From SVMC01 sp045601345 (GTDB lineage Bacteria; Bacillota; Clostridia; Oscillospirales; Oscillospiraceae), in the NCBI GenBank assembly GCA_045601345.1, contig JAZRZL010000034.1, positions 1 through 43,679 of the forward strand: a DNA stretch of 43,679 bases, given 5' to 3'. Position numbers and translations under genes: made by a program. The notes below the pieces were generated by a model, which had not been told where the DNA came from, ran no database searches, and saw only the letters and a program-made list of their open reading frames with translations. Below, piece by piece: positions 15,530-23,711 of this stretch (the first letter of the stretch is position 1; each line of letters starts with the position of its first letter).

Positions 15530-16729
15530 TTATTTATCCTCAAGGCAGGCAATACCGGGCAGTTCCAGACCTTCTAAGAATTCCAGAGAAGCACCGCCGC
15601 CGGTGGAAATATGGGTGATCTTATCAGCAAAGCCCAGCTGCTCACACGCAGCAGCGCTGTCGCCGCCGCCAACGATGGTAATGGCATCAGATTCGGCCAG
15701 AGCTTCGGCTACAGCGATGGTGCCCTTTGCCAGCGTGGGATTCTCGAATACACCCATGGGGCCATTCCATACCACGGTCTTTGCGGACTTTGCAGCCTCG
15801 GCAAACAGAGCGCGGCTCTTCTCACCAATATCCAGACCCTGCATATCATCGGGGATGGCATCGGCAGGGACAGTAGTTACATCGACAGGAGCGTCGATGG
15901 GGTTGGGGAAATCCTTGGTAATGACGGTGTCCACGGGCAGGAGCAGCTTCACGCCGTTGGCCTCGGCCTTGGTCATCATCTGCTTGCAGTAGTCCACCTT
16001 TTCTTCGTCGAACAGGCTCTTGCCAATGCCGTAGCCCTTGGCAGCCAGGAAGGTGTAGGCCATGCCGCCGCCGATGATGAGGGTATCGACCTTATCGAGC
16101 AGATTGTTAATGACATTGAGCTTGTCGGAGACCTTTGCGCCGCCCAGAATGGCAACGAAGGGACGCTCGGGGTCGGCCAGTGCCTTGCCCATGATGCCGA
16201 TTTCCTTCTCAATCAGGAAACCGCAAACAGCGGGAAGATAATCAGCCACACCTGCGGTGGAGGAGTGTGCTCTGTGGGCAGTGCCAAATGCATCATTGAC
16301 GAATACTTCGGCCAGATCAGCGAGCTGACGGCTCAGCTCGGGATCGTTCTTGGTTTCGCCCTTGATATAGCGGGTGTTCTCAAGCAGCATGACTTCGCCG
16401 TCCTTGAGTTCTGCGGCCAGAGCCTTGGCATCCTCACCGGCAACGTCCTTAGCCATCTTGACTTCCTGCCCCAGCAGCTCGCTCAAGCGCTGTGCGACAA
16501 CGGCCAGAGACAGCTCGGGTTTCCATTCGCCCTTGGGCTTGCCCATGTGGGAGCAGAGAATAACCTTTGCGCCCTGCGCGATGAGGTACTCAATGGTGGG
16601 GAGGGCGGCAACGATGCGCTTGTCACTGGTGATCTTGCCATCCTTGAGGGGTACGTTAAAGTCGCAGCGGCAGAGCACACGCTTGCCGGCCAGGTCGATA
16701 TCACGGACAGATTTCTTATTGTAGTTCAT
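15530..16729 (-). CDS. pgk: Phosphoglycerate kinase
   Basis: This 399-residue enzyme makes ATP from 1,3-bisphosphoglycerate in glycolysis. The sequence shows the N-terminal substrate-binding RVLCRCDFNVPL, SHMGKPKG and ENTRYIKGE, the FVNDAFGTAHRAHSS loop, and the C-terminal nucleotide-binding AILGGAKVSDK, WNGPMGVFE and TIVGGGDSAAA with the final STGGGASLEFLEG. The ribosome binding site AGGAGG precedes the ATG by 7 nt. It starts 52 bp after trmL and ends about 30 bp before the tpiA promoter region, so trmL-pgk are likely co-transcribed. Gap for the lower-glycolysis cluster is absent from the window. Confidence 0.97.
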   Translation of the reverse strand: MNYNKKSVRDIDLAGKRVLCRCDFNVPLKDGKITSDKRIVAALPTIEYLIAQGAKVILCSHMGKPKGEWKPELSLAVVAQRLSELLGQEVKMAKDVAGEDAKALAAELKDGEVMLLENTRYIKGETKNDPELSRQLADLAEVFVNDAFGTAHRAHSSTAGVADYLPAVCGFLIEKEIGIMGKALADPERPFVAILGGAKVSDKLNVINNLLDKVDTLIIGGGMAYTFLAAKGYGIGKSLFDEEKVDYCKQMMTKAEANGVKLLLPVDTVITKDFPNPIDAPVDVTTVPADAIPDDMQGLDIGEKSRALFAEAAKSAKTVVWNGPMGVFENPTLAKGTIAVAEALAESDAITIVGGGDSAAACEQLGFADKITHISTGGGASLEFLEGLELPGIACLEDK

Positions 16730-16781
16730 AAAATTGCCTCCTGATTTCGTATGCGGATGAAACCGCGTATTGACGATTTAT

Positions 16782-17270
16782 TTATTCAGCACCTGCCATT
16801 TTGCCGTATCCCTTTAAGTGCGGGAACGATTGCTGGCGCAGCGCCTCATAGACGATGATAGCCACAGAGTTGGCCAGATTCAGACTGCGAGCCTCGGAAA
16901 CCATAGGAATGCGCACACAGCGCTCCTGGTGTGCCTCCAGAAATGGCTCGGGAAGGCCGCGGGTCTCCTTGCCAAAGAAAAGGTAGTCGCCATCGCAGAA
17001 TTGCGCTCCCGCGTAATCTCGCGGAGCTTTGGTGGTCAGACACCAGAGGGAGATGTCCCTATGCTGGGAGAAAAAATCCTCCAGAGAGTCATAGACCCGA
17101 ACATCGACCAGATGCCAATAGTCAAGACCCGCCCGCTTGACGGCCTTATCGGAGATATCAAAGCCCAAAGGCCTGATCAAATGCAGGATGCTGCCGGTCG
17201 CGGCGCAGGTTCTGGCAATGTTGCCGGTGTTCATTGGGATCTCCGGCTCCACAAGTACAACGTTCAGCAT
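16782..17270 (-). CDS. trmL: tRNA (cytidine/uridine-34 2'-O) methyltransferase TrmL (SPOUT family)
   Basis: This 162-residue SPOUT methyltransferase modifies the wobble base of leucine tRNAs. Family motifs are VVLVEPEIPMNTGNIARTCAATG near the start, FGKETRGLP (SAM-binding knot) and IPMVSEARSLNLANSVAIIVYEALRQ at the end. The start at 17270 (MLNVV) uses GGAGG; an ATG at 17285 adds only five residues and overlaps the ribosome binding site. It is first in an apparent operon with pgk, an unusual companionship that probably reflects read-through rather than a functional link. Confidence 0.93.
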   Translation of the reverse strand: MLNVVLVEPEIPMNTGNIARTCAATGSILHLIRPLGFDISDKAVKRAGLDYWHLVDVRVYDSLEDFFSQHRDISLWCLTTKAPRDYAGAQFCDGDYLFFGKETRGLPEPFLEAHQERCVRIPMVSEARSLNLANSVAIIVYEALRQQSFPHLKGYGKMAGAE

Positions 17271-17311
17271 AGCTCCTCCGTGCAACGGTCTTATATTGCC
17301 GCAGCATACCT

Positions 17312-17340
17312 ATTTTATGACAAAATGGCAAGTAATTCAA
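17312..17340 (-). promoter_or_regulatory. Promoter of trmL (and probably pgk)
   Basis: Minus-strand TTGAAT (17335-17340), 17 bp, TAAAAT (17312-17317), about 40 nt before the trmL start. Confidence 0.6.
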
Positions 17341-17546
17341 TCCTTATTTGGTGAAAACAGGTACATTTCACAATTTTTATTGCTATTCCATAAAAAATCC
17401 TCCGTAAAAGGACGCATTTTGTTTCATCTGCCCGTACAGATGCGGCGAAAGTATGAAAATTAATCCTTAGGGGCATACTTTTCCAAAGGAAGGCCGATAG
17501 AAAACGGGAGATTTCCAAAAAAACTGCGAAAATCTTAATTTTTACC

Positions 17547-17575
17547 TTTACATTCGGTCTACCATGTGCTATCAT
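17547..17575 (+). promoter_or_regulatory. Promoter of rpsO
   Basis: TTTACA (17547-17552), 17 bp, TATCAT (17570-17575). Transcription would start near 17582, leaving a leader of about 100 nt. Confidence 0.65.
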
Positions 17576-17582
17576 ATTATGG

Positions 17583-17670
17583 CTTAGCCCCGGCCCCGAG
17601 TTTTGGGGGAAGACCTTCGCATTGAGGGCGCTCCATCGTCCCATCACTCAGCCCGCGGGTAATATTTTTG
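17583..17670 (+). promoter_or_regulatory. Probable structured rpsO leader (S15 autoregulatory type)
   Basis: The GC-rich leader contains short complementary runs (GCCCCGGCCCCGAG near GGGGGAAG; GAGGGCGCTCC near CATCGTCCC) that contrast with the AT-rich surroundings. Firmicutes rpsO genes are often repressed by S15 binding to such a leader. I cannot fold it rigorously, so this is a position-based suggestion. Confidence 0.4.
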
Positions 17671-17685
17671 AAAGGTGGAACACAC

Positions 17686-17952
17686 ATGATTTCCAAAGAC
17701 GCAAAAGCCCAAGTCATCGCCGAATACGCCGTCCATGAGGGCGACACCGGCTCTCCCGAAGTCCAGATCGCAATTCTTTCCTACCGTATCAAGGAGCTTA
17801 CCGAGCACCTGCGTACCCACAAGCATGATAACCATTCCCGCCGCGGCCTTCTGATGATGGTTGGTAAGCGCCGCAGCCTACTGGACTATCTGGCAAAGAA
17901 GGATATCAACCGCTACAGAGCCATCATTGCCAAGCTCGGCATCCGTAAGTAA
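17686..17952 (+). CDS. rpsO: Small ribosomal subunit protein uS15
   Basis: The 88-residue protein is a standard S15: HEGDTGSPEVQIAILSYRI, LTEHLRTHKHDNHSRRGLLMMVGKRRSLLDYL and NRYRAIIAKLGIRK. It binds the central domain of 16S rRNA early in 30S assembly. GAAAGGTGG lies upstream of the ATG at 17686; the in-frame ATG at 17668 precedes this site and is rejected. It is followed by pnp, the same order as in many bacteria. Confidence 0.98.
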   Translation: MISKDAKAQVIAEYAVHEGDTGSPEVQIAILSYRIKELTEHLRTHKHDNHSRRGLLMMVGKRRSLLDYLAKKDINRYRAIIAKLGIRK

Positions 17953-17968
17953 TTCTCATTTCGTCTCG

Positions 17969-17993
17969 ATGGGCGGCCTTCATCGGTCGCCCA
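17969..17993 (+). terminator. Hairpin after rpsO
   Basis: ATGGGCGGCC / GGTCGCCCAT (one mismatch) followed by TTTTC. It may be a partial terminator between rpsO and pnp. Confidence 0.6.
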
Positions 17994-18005
17994 TTTTCAA
18001 CCAGC

Positions 18006-18079
18006 GCATGGGAACCTTTAGCAGTTGAAAGCGCTGCCGAATTTTCGGCAATGGTTTCAAGTGCTAAAATCTCCCATGC
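18006..18079 (+). promoter_or_regulatory. Long interrupted dyad in the pnp leader, possible RNase III/PNPase autoregulatory site
   Basis: Four stem blocks pair in register: GCATGGGA/TCCCATGC, TTTAGCA/TGCTAAA, TTGAAA/TTTCAA and TGCCGAA/TTCGGCA, separated by symmetrical internal loops of 3, 1 and 4 nt on each side with a tiny apical loop. That is 28 paired positions over 74 nt, ending 26 nt before the pnp ATG. The T-run (TATTTTT) begins only 9 nt later, so it is a poor classical terminator. Confidence 0.75.
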
Positions 18080-18104
18080 CGCAGTCGTATTTTTAGGAGG
18101 TTTT

Positions 18105-20234
18105 ATGATTACCCATAAGCAATTCCCGAACCATCGCGTCTTTGAGACCGATATCGGCGGCCGCACCTTTACTGTAGAGGTCGGCAAAGTGGCAGAGCTT
18201 GCCAACGCTGAAGCCATCTGCCGTTACGGCGATACCGTTGTTTTGGTCACCGTGGCTGCTTCCCCCCTGCCTAAGGCTGGCATTGACTATTTCCCCCTCA
18301 CCATTGAGGTCGAGGAGCGTATGTATGCCGTTGGCCGCATTCCCGGCAGCTTCAACCGCAGAGAGGGTCGCCCCTCCGAGCGCGGCATCCTGATCTCCCG
18401 TATCATCGACCGCCCTATGCGCCCCCTGTTTGATGACGAGCTTCGCAATGATGTGGTGCTCACCAACACCATCCTTGCCAACGATTTTGATAACCCCGTG
18501 GAAATCGTTGCCTCCATCGGTTCTTCTCTCGTTGTCGCCTACTCCGATATCCCCTGGAACGGCCCCACCGCCACCACCAATGTGTGCTATCTGGATGGCC
18601 GCTATATCATCAACCCCTCTCAGGACGAGCGTAATGCCTGCCAATGCTTCGTGACCATCGCCTCCACCCATGAGAAGGTGGTTATGATTGAGACCGAGGC
18701 CAAGGAAATCCCGGAGGATATTCTGCTGGAGTGCATCCGCCTTGCTCATGAGACCAATATCAAGGTCGTGGAATTCATCAATGAGATTGTTGCCGCCATC
18801 GGCAAGCCCAAGTTTACCTTCGAGAAGGCCGCTGTCAACCATGACCTGCTGGATGACCTGATGGCCTACGGCATGGATCAGATCGAATATGCCCTCGATA
18901 CCGATGATAAGAACGTCCGCGAAGAGCGCCTGACCCAGGCTCATGTGGATTTCATGGAGAAGTTCGGCGAAAAATATCCCGACTTTGATGAGCATATTGA
19001 GGTTTGCCTGTACAAAATGCAGAAGAAGGTTGTCAAGAAGTGGCTCCTTCAGGGCAAGCGTGTCGATGGCCGCGGTATGGATGAAATCCGTCCGCTGGCT
19101 GCCGAGGTTGGCGTTCTGCCCCGCGTCCATGGCTCCGGCCTGTTCACCAGAGGCCAGACGCAGGTGCTTTCTATCTGCACACTGAATACCCTGTCCGCTG
19201 CGCAGAAGCTCGACACCGTGTATGACGAGGAAGAAAAGCGCTATATGCATCATTATAACTTCCCCGCCTTCTCCACCGGCGAAGCCAGAGCCGCCCGCTC
19301 CACCTCCCGCCGCGAGATCGGCCACGGTTCTCTGGCTGAAAAGGCGCTGCTGCCCGTGATTCCCTCTGTAGAAGACTTCCCCTATGCCATCCGCGTGGTC
19401 TCTGAGGTCGTGTCCTCCAATGGCTCTACTTCGCAAGGCTCTATCTGCGGCTCTACGTTGGCACTGATGGATGCCGGCGTACCCATCACCCGCCCCGTGG
19501 CAGGTATTTCCTGCGGCCTGATTTCCGATCAGGAAACCGGCACCTGGCGTACCTTCACCGACATTCAGGGCGTGGAAGACTTCCACGGCGAAATGGACTT
19601 TAAGGTAGCCGGTACCACCGAAGGCGTTACCGCCATCCAGATGGATCTCAAGAACGACGGCCTCACCATGGAAATTATTGCTGATGCATTGGAGCGCTGC
19701 CGCAAGGCCAGACTGGAAATTCTGAGCGAAATCATGCTTCCCTGCATCGCCCAGCCCCGTCCCGAGGTCTCCGAGTTTGCCCCCAAGATGCTGTCCATGA
19801 AGATCGACCCCGAGAAGATTCGTGAGGTCATCGGCTCCGGCGGCAAGACCATTCAGAAGATTTGCGCCGATACCGGTGCCAAGATCGACATTGAGGACGA
19901 TGGCTCGGTCTTCATCTCCGCGGTGGAAGCTGAAGCTGTGCAGGCCGCCAAGAAGATGATTGATGATATTTGCTTCGTGCCCGAGGTGGGCAAGCTGTAT
20001 TATGGCAAGGTCGTCCGCATCCTGCCCATCGGTGCTTTTGTTGAGCTGGCACCCGGCAAGGACGGTATGATCCACATCTCCAAGCTGGAAAACCGCCGTG
20101 TGGAAAAAGTGGAGGATGTCCTGAACATCGGCGATATGACTTGGGTGAAGGTTATGGAAATTGACGAAAAGGGGCGCGTGAACCTCAGCCGCCGCGATGC
20201 CCTGCGCGAAATGAACCGCGACGCAAATAAATAG
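18105..20234 (+). CDS. pnp: Polyribonucleotide nucleotidyltransferase (PNPase)
   Basis: PNPase degrades RNA 3' to 5' by phosphorolysis and is the core of the degradosome. The 709-residue length is typical. Domains in order are RNase PH 1 (GDTVVLVTV, GRIPGSFNRREGRPSERG), the alpha-helical linker, RNase PH 2 (VDGRGMDEIRPL, GSGLFTRGQTQVL, SNGSTSQGSICGSTLALMDAGV), a KH domain (VIGSGGKTIQKI, about residues 568-580) and an S1 domain (GKLYYGKVVRILPIGAFVEL, then GMIHISKL). The start at 18105 follows TAGGAGG; an in-frame ATG at 18051 lies inside the leader dyad. It is probably co-transcribed in part with rpsO, with extra control by the leader hairpin. Confidence 0.97.
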   Translation: MITHKQFPNHRVFETDIGGRTFTVEVGKVAELANAEAICRYGDTVVLVTVAASPLPKAGIDYFPLTIEVEERMYAVGRIPGSFNRREGRPSERGILISRIIDRPMRPLFDDELRNDVVLTNTILANDFDNPVEIVASIGSSLVVAYSDIPWNGPTATTNVCYLDGRYIINPSQDERNACQCFVTIASTHEKVVMIETEAKEIPEDILLECIRLAHETNIKVVEFINEIVAAIGKPKFTFEKAAVNHDLLDDLMAYGMDQIEYALDTDDKNVREERLTQAHVDFMEKFGEKYPDFDEHIEVCLYKMQKKVVKKWLLQGKRVDGRGMDEIRPLAAEVGVLPRVHGSGLFTRGQTQVLSICTLNTLSAAQKLDTVYDEEEKRYMHHYNFPAFSTGEARAARSTSRREIGHGSLAEKALLPVIPSVEDFPYAIRVVSEVVSSNGSTSQGSICGSTLALMDAGVPITRPVAGISCGLISDQETGTWRTFTDIQGVEDFHGEMDFKVAGTTEGVTAIQMDLKNDGLTMEIIADALERCRKARLEILSEIMLPCIAQPRPEVSEFAPKMLSMKIDPEKIREVIGSGGKTIQKICADTGAKIDIEDDGSVFISAVEAEAVQAAKKMIDDICFVPEVGKLYYGKVVRILPIGAFVELAPGKDGMIHISKLENRRVEKVEDVLNIGDMTWVKVMEIDEKGRVNLSRRDALREMNRDANK

Positions 20235-20243
20235 TTGACATTC

Positions 20244-20272
20244 CCTCCCTGAAGACAATGCCTTCAGGGAGG
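20244..20272 (+). terminator. Terminator of pnp
   Basis: CCTCCCTGAAG / CTTCAGGGAGG perfect 11-bp stem with a 7-nt loop, followed by TTTTGC. Confidence 0.85.
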
Positions 20273-20313
20273 TTTTGCTAAATTGGGCGCGTTGGATTTG
20301 TGGAAAGAGCCAA

Positions 20314-20342
20314 TAGACTTGCTTGCGAAAAACGTCTATAAT
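20314..20342 (+). promoter_or_regulatory. Promoter of the CBS-domain gene
   Basis: Consensus TATAAT at 20337-20342 with a weak -35 (TAGACT, 20314-20319) at 17 bp. Confidence 0.55.
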
Positions 20343-20377
20343 AGAACTATCCTAAGGAAAAAGAAAGGAAGGCGGAT

Positions 20378-20803
20378 ATGAATATTCTGTTTTTCCTGAC
20401 ACCGAAGGCTTCGTGCAGCTATCTCTATGATGATTATTCCATTCGGCAGGCCATTGAGCGGATGGAATCTATTGGCTATTCCGCGCTGCCCATTCTCAGC
20501 CGCGCCGGGGTATATCGCGGCTCCCTCACAGAGGGTGATTTGCTGTGGGCAATCAAAAATATCTGCCAAATGGACATGAGCCTGACCTCCCAGCACAATA
20601 TTATGGAAATCCCTCACCGCAGGGACAATGCTCCCGTGTATGTGACGACACGGATGGAGGATTTGGTGCGTACCGCTACAGATCAGAATTTTGTTCCCGT
20701 GGTGGACGATAAGGGAGATTTTATCGGCATCGTCACAAGACGTGCTATTTTGCGCCATTATTTGGATCGCTATGTGCCGGACAAGGCATTGCCATCGCGC
20801 TAA
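20378..20803 (+). CDS. Stand-alone CBS-pair protein
   Basis: The 141-residue protein is made of two CBS repeats and little else. The first covers about residues 18-65 (IRQAIERMESIGYSALPILSRAGVYRGSLTEGDLL) and the second about 88-135 (VRTATDQNFVPVVDDKGDFIGIVTRRAIL). CBS pairs bind adenine nucleotides and act as sensors; a stand-alone copy of this kind resembles YkuL/CcpN-associated proteins of Firmicutes. AAAGGAAGG precedes the ATG. It is a single-gene unit with its own promoter and terminator, so no partner can be inferred. Confidence 0.85.
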   Translation: MNILFFLTPKASCSYLYDDYSIRQAIERMESIGYSALPILSRAGVYRGSLTEGDLLWAIKNICQMDMSLTSQHNIMEIPHRRDNAPVYVTTRMEDLVRTATDQNFVPVVDDKGDFIGIVTRRAILRHYLDRYVPDKALPSR

Positions 20804-20832
20804 GCGGAAACAGCAATTGTAAGGAAGCGCCC

Positions 20833-20886
20833 AATAACCACCCACCTAGCATTTTACCAATATGAGATGTTAGGCGGGTGGTTATT
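20833..20886 (+). terminator. Terminator after the CBS-domain gene
   Basis: AATAACCACCC.CCTA.CAT pairs with ATG.TAGG.GGGTGGTTATT (20-bp arms with two mismatches), followed by TGCTATTTTTGC. Confidence 0.75.
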
Positions 20887-20966
20887 TGCTATTTTTGCAT
20901 TTTTCAGCAAGAACGCTTTTTGTAAAATCCCTTCCATGGCTGTGCTGCCACCGAAGGGAGGCTTGT

Positions 20967-21033
20967 CAATGGCATTAAGTTAGCAGCTGCGAACCTTCCT
21001 AACATAGCCCGCGCTAAGGCTTCCCCTTTGGGG
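20967..21033. repeat. Family B repeat, truncated copy in inverted orientation
   Basis: CAATGGCATTAAGTTAGCAGCTGCG..., CCTTCCTAACATAGCCCGCGCTAAGG and CTTCCCCTTTGGGG match the reverse complement of the right half of the copy at 32535-32776. The other half is missing. Confidence 0.7.
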
Positions 21034-21070
21034 CAATGATTTACTGTCATTTCGGAAGATCAAGGACAAA

Positions 21071-21216
21071 TCTAAAAATTCAGCACAAGTCGAGCTGTGA
21101 GGGATTTTTTCGTCAGATACAACAAAAACCGCGGGGAATGCCGAATGTATTTCCGAGGATTTTTGTGAAGTATGACAGAAACAAGCCCCGCAGATTCGAC
21201 TGTGATGAATTTTTAT
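21071..21216. repeat. Family A MITE-like repeat, copy 2 (inverted relative to copy 1)
   Basis: It runs from TCTAAAAATTCAGCACAAG to GTGATGAATTTTTAT and aligns with the reverse complement of 5699-5847 over its full length at high identity, differing by scattered substitutions. It ends only 27 bp before the proposed start of the diaminopropionate ammonia-lyase gene. Confidence 0.8.
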
Positions 21217-21242
21217 CTGAACAAAGAATGGGAGCATCACGA

Positions 21243-22412
21243 TTGGCAATGCGGAACAATTCTCATTTTATTACAAGCTTGCCGTTCTATGTACCTACGC
21301 CGCTGGTGCGGCTGGATTGCATGGCAAAACGGCTGGGGTTAAAGGCAATTTATGTGAAGGATGAATCCAAACGGTTTGGATTAAACTCGTTCAAGGGTCT
21401 TGGCGGCCTCTATGCGGTCACTTATGTTATCGCAAAAGCGCTGAGGCTGGATATGGATATGCTGCGGCTGGAAGATTTGCAGAACCCCCCGTATCGGGAA
21501 AAGATACAGCGGATGGTTTTTGTAACGGCAACGGATGGAAATCATGGCAAGGGAATTTCGTGGGTATGCGGTTTGCTGGGCTGCCGGGTGTATGTTTATA
21601 TGCCGGAAGGCTCCAGCGAGCTTCGGGCGCAGGCCATCCGGGATGTGAATCCGAGGGCGGAGGTTATCATCACGGATCTGGGCTATGACGATGCGGTGCG
21701 CTATGCGGCCTACCTGTCCCGGGAAAATGGCTGGTATTTGGTACAGGATACGGCATGGGAAGGGTATGAAGAGATTCCTGCCCGGATGATAGAAGGGTAT
21801 ACCGTCATGGTACAAGAGACCTGCGATGAAATGGAGCGGCAGGGAATGCTACCGACCCATGTGTTTTTACAGGCCGGTGTGGGTTCTATGGCTGGCGGCA
21901 TCACCCAATATCTGGTCGATCGATATGGGAACAGCTGTCCTGCCATCGGCATTGTCGAGCCGGAGAATATGGCCTGTATTTTTGCCTCCGCACGGCAAAA
22001 CGATGGGAAACCCCATGCACTCCAAAATCCGCGTCCGACGATTATGGCGGGTTTAAGCTGTGGCGAACCGTGCGCCCTGACATGGCCGATTTTGAGAGAC
22101 CATGCGGATTGGTTTATCAAGTGCCCTGATGCCGTGACGATCTGCGGCATGAGATTATTGGCAGCGCCCGAGGGTGGGGATCAGAAGGTGATTTCCGGCG
22201 AAAGCGGTGCGGTCACGGTGGGACTTCTCAATATTGCGGCGAAGGGGAGCTTGCAATTAAATGAAAATTCCGTGGTTCTGTGCTTCAGCACCGAGGGCGA
22301 TACTGACCCGGAGAGCTACAAAACAATTGTAGAACAGGAAAATGTCACAGATCGTGACCTGTGGAGGAAATGCGATGTTCAGAGAAATTCGAAGAAAGAA
22401 AAAGAAAATTAG
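21243..22412 (+). CDS. dpaL: Diaminopropionate ammonia-lyase (PLP-dependent), shortened N-terminus
   Basis: This PLP enzyme converts 2,3-diaminopropionate to pyruvate and ammonia. Recognisable parts are VPTPLVRLD, KDESKRFGLNSFKGLGG with PLP-lysine K51, FVTATDGNHGKGISW, QAGVGSMAGGI, IMAGLSCGEPC and SGESGAVTVGLL. The best start is TTG at 21243, with GGGAG 8 nt upstream; ATG codons at 21228 and 21249 lack a suitably spaced site. The frame stays open leftwards through the family A repeat to 21036, but that stretch is repeat sequence. With 389 residues it lacks about 25 N-terminal residues found in E. coli-type enzymes, so the repeat insertion may have removed the original 5' end. The next gene overlaps its end by 38 bp. 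Confidence 0.85.
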   Translation: MAMRNNSHFITSLPFYVPTPLVRLDCMAKRLGLKAIYVKDESKRFGLNSFKGLGGLYAVTYVIAKALRLDMDMLRLEDLQNPPYREKIQRMVFVTATDGNHGKGISWVCGLLGCRVYVYMPEGSSELRAQAIRDVNPRAEVIITDLGYDDAVRYAAYLSRENGWYLVQDTAWEGYEEIPARMIEGYTVMVQETCDEMERQGMLPTHVFLQAGVGSMAGGITQYLVDRYGNSCPAIGIVEPENMACIFASARQNDGKPHALQNPRPTIMAGLSCGEPCALTWPILRDHADWFIKCPDAVTICGMRLLAAPEGGDQKVISGESGAVTVGLLNIAAKGSLQLNENSVVLCFSTEGDTDPESYKTIVEQENVTDRDLWRKCDVQRNSKKEKEN

Positions 22413-22851
22413 TGATGCGGAAGCAAAGGCTCTCCTGAAAAATGCCAGACGCGGTATTTTGGCGGTCAATGGAGATGATGGTTATCCCTATGCTATCCCG
22501 GTGAATTATTACTACGATGAGGAAAACGAAAGAATCTATTTTCACGGTGCGCGTGTCGGACATAAGGTGGATGCCCTTAGGGCATCAAGCAAGGTTTGCT
22601 TTACGGTGATTGGAGATGCGCGTGTGGAAGAGCTTGATTGGGCACCGTATGTGCAAAGCGTTGTGGTCTTTGGAAGATGCTATTTAATGAAAGATCCAAA
22701 GGAGGCCATTGCCCGCATAAAGCAATTTGTCATGAAATATTACCCCGATGAGGCAACAGCAGACAAGGCTGTTGATGCGGAAGGAAAAGCCGCGCAGATG
22801 TTTGAAATCGAGATTGAGCACTTGAGCGGGAAAGAAGTGCAGGAAAAATAA
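22375..22851 (+). CDS. Pyridoxamine 5'-phosphate oxidase-like flavoprotein
   Basis: This 158-residue protein has the split beta-barrel of the PNPOx/NimA-like family: ALLKNARRGILAVNGDDGYPYAIPVNYYYDEENERIYFHGARVGHKVDAL is the typical flavin-binding start, followed by VVVFGRCYLM. Members bind FMN or F420 and reduce small molecules; the true substrate cannot be told. A lysine-rich N-terminus (REIRRKKKK) precedes the domain. The start at 22375 has GGAGG at 7 nt and lies inside dpaL, so the two genes are translationally coupled. A truncated family B repeat starts at its stop codon. Confidence 0.85.
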   Translation: MFREIRRKKKKISDAEAKALLKNARRGILAVNGDDGYPYAIPVNYYYDEENERIYFHGARVGHKVDALRASSKVCFTVIGDARVEELDWAPYVQSVVVFGRCYLMKDPKEAIARIKQFVMKYYPDEATADKAVDAEGKAAQMFEIEIEHLSGKEVQEK

Positions 22852-23035
22852 GGCAGGCGGCGGATGAGGTTGGCCTTCGAAGACGGAGCGCTTTCTATGT
22901 TAGGAAGGTTTTCTGTTTTGGCAGTGCATCCAATGATCTCTTCCGTCTCGCTTCGCTCGCCAGTTTCCCCAAAGGGGAAGCCTTGGCGCGGGCGATGTTA
23001 GGAAGGTTTCCGCAGCTGCTAACTTAACGCCATGG
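22852..23035. repeat. Family B repeat, left-truncated copy (~184 bp)
   Basis: From GGCAGGCGGCGGATGAGG to GCTAACTTAACGCCATGG it follows the copy at 32535-32776 in the same orientation, including both internal CTATGTTAGGAAGGTTT-like units and the CCGTCTCGCTTCGCTCG segment. The left terminal arm is missing. It fills most of the gap between the flavoprotein gene and queH. Confidence 0.78.
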
Positions 23036-23079
23036 AGAACCGGCTCTTGTATTTCTATTTAATTAGCCTTAGAATTTTT

Positions 23080-23108
23080 TTGAATCGCTGCGTGATTTAT
23101 GATATGAT
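23080..23108 (+). promoter_or_regulatory. Promoter of queH
   Basis: TTGAAT (23080-23085), 17 bp, TATGAT (23103-23108), about 25 nt before the start codon. Confidence 0.65.
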
Positions 23109-23132
23109 ATATTATTGAATTGAGATTGGGAG

Positions 23133-23687
23133 ATGAATGCTTTGACAACCCTCCTTCATATTTGCTGTGCCCCCTGCTCCAATATGTGTATCGAAACGCT
23201 CCGGGGCGAGGGTATTGAGCCTGTCGGCTTCTGGTATAATCCCAACATCCACCCCTTTACGGAATACCGCAGCCGCCGCAACTGTCTGCGCGACTATGCC
23301 GCAACCATTCATTTGAAGCTCCTTGAGCGCAATGATTATGGTCTGCGCCCCTTTGTCCGTGCTGTGGCGGAGGATATTCCAAACCGCTGTGTGAAATGCT
23401 ATGAGATGCGCTTTGAGGCCGCTGCCGCGATGGCAGAGGAACAGGGTTTTTCCTCTTTTACATCCTCTCTGTTCATTTCTCCCTACCAGAAGCATGACCT
23501 CATGCGGGAATGTGCGGAAAGAGCGGCCTTTGCCCATCATGTTACCTTCCTCTACCGCGATTTTCGCCCCTATTTCCGGGAAGGGCAGGAGCGTGCCCGC
23601 GCACTGGGCTTCTATATGCAAAAATATTGCGGCTGTGTCTTCTCCGAGGAGGAGCGCTATCTCAAGCCTTCCAAAATTCTTCCCTAA
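23133..23687 (+). CDS. queH: Epoxyqueuosine reductase QueH
   Basis: QueH carries out the last step of queuosine synthesis in tRNA, reducing epoxyqueuosine, and is unrelated to QueG. The 184-residue protein has the diagnostic cysteines: LHICCAPCS near residue 8, RCVKCYEMR in the middle and KYCGCVFSEEER near the end, which bind an iron-sulfur cluster and a second metal. Two starts are possible. ATG at 23133 directly abuts GGGAG, whereas TTG at 23142 has that site at a better 9-nt gap and would give MTTLLHICC, the usual beginning. No other queuosine genes are nearby. Confidence 0.92.
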   Translation: MNALTTLLHICCAPCSNMCIETLRGEGIEPVGFWYNPNIHPFTEYRSRRNCLRDYAATIHLKLLERNDYGLRPFVRAVAEDIPNRCVKCYEMRFEAAAAMAEEQGFSSFTSSLFISPYQKHDLMRECAERAAFAHHVTFLYRDFRPYFREGQERARALGFYMQKYCGCVFSEEERYLKPSKILP

Positions 23688-23711
23688 AAACCGTATAAAG
23701 GAACTAGATGT

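Noticed and set aside
18093..20258. A 721-codon open frame antisense to pnp on the minus strand
   Set aside because: It mirrors the third-codon bias of pnp, has no ribosome binding site, and its translation is His/Gly/Leu-rich with no domain pattern, while the plus strand encodes a complete PNPase.
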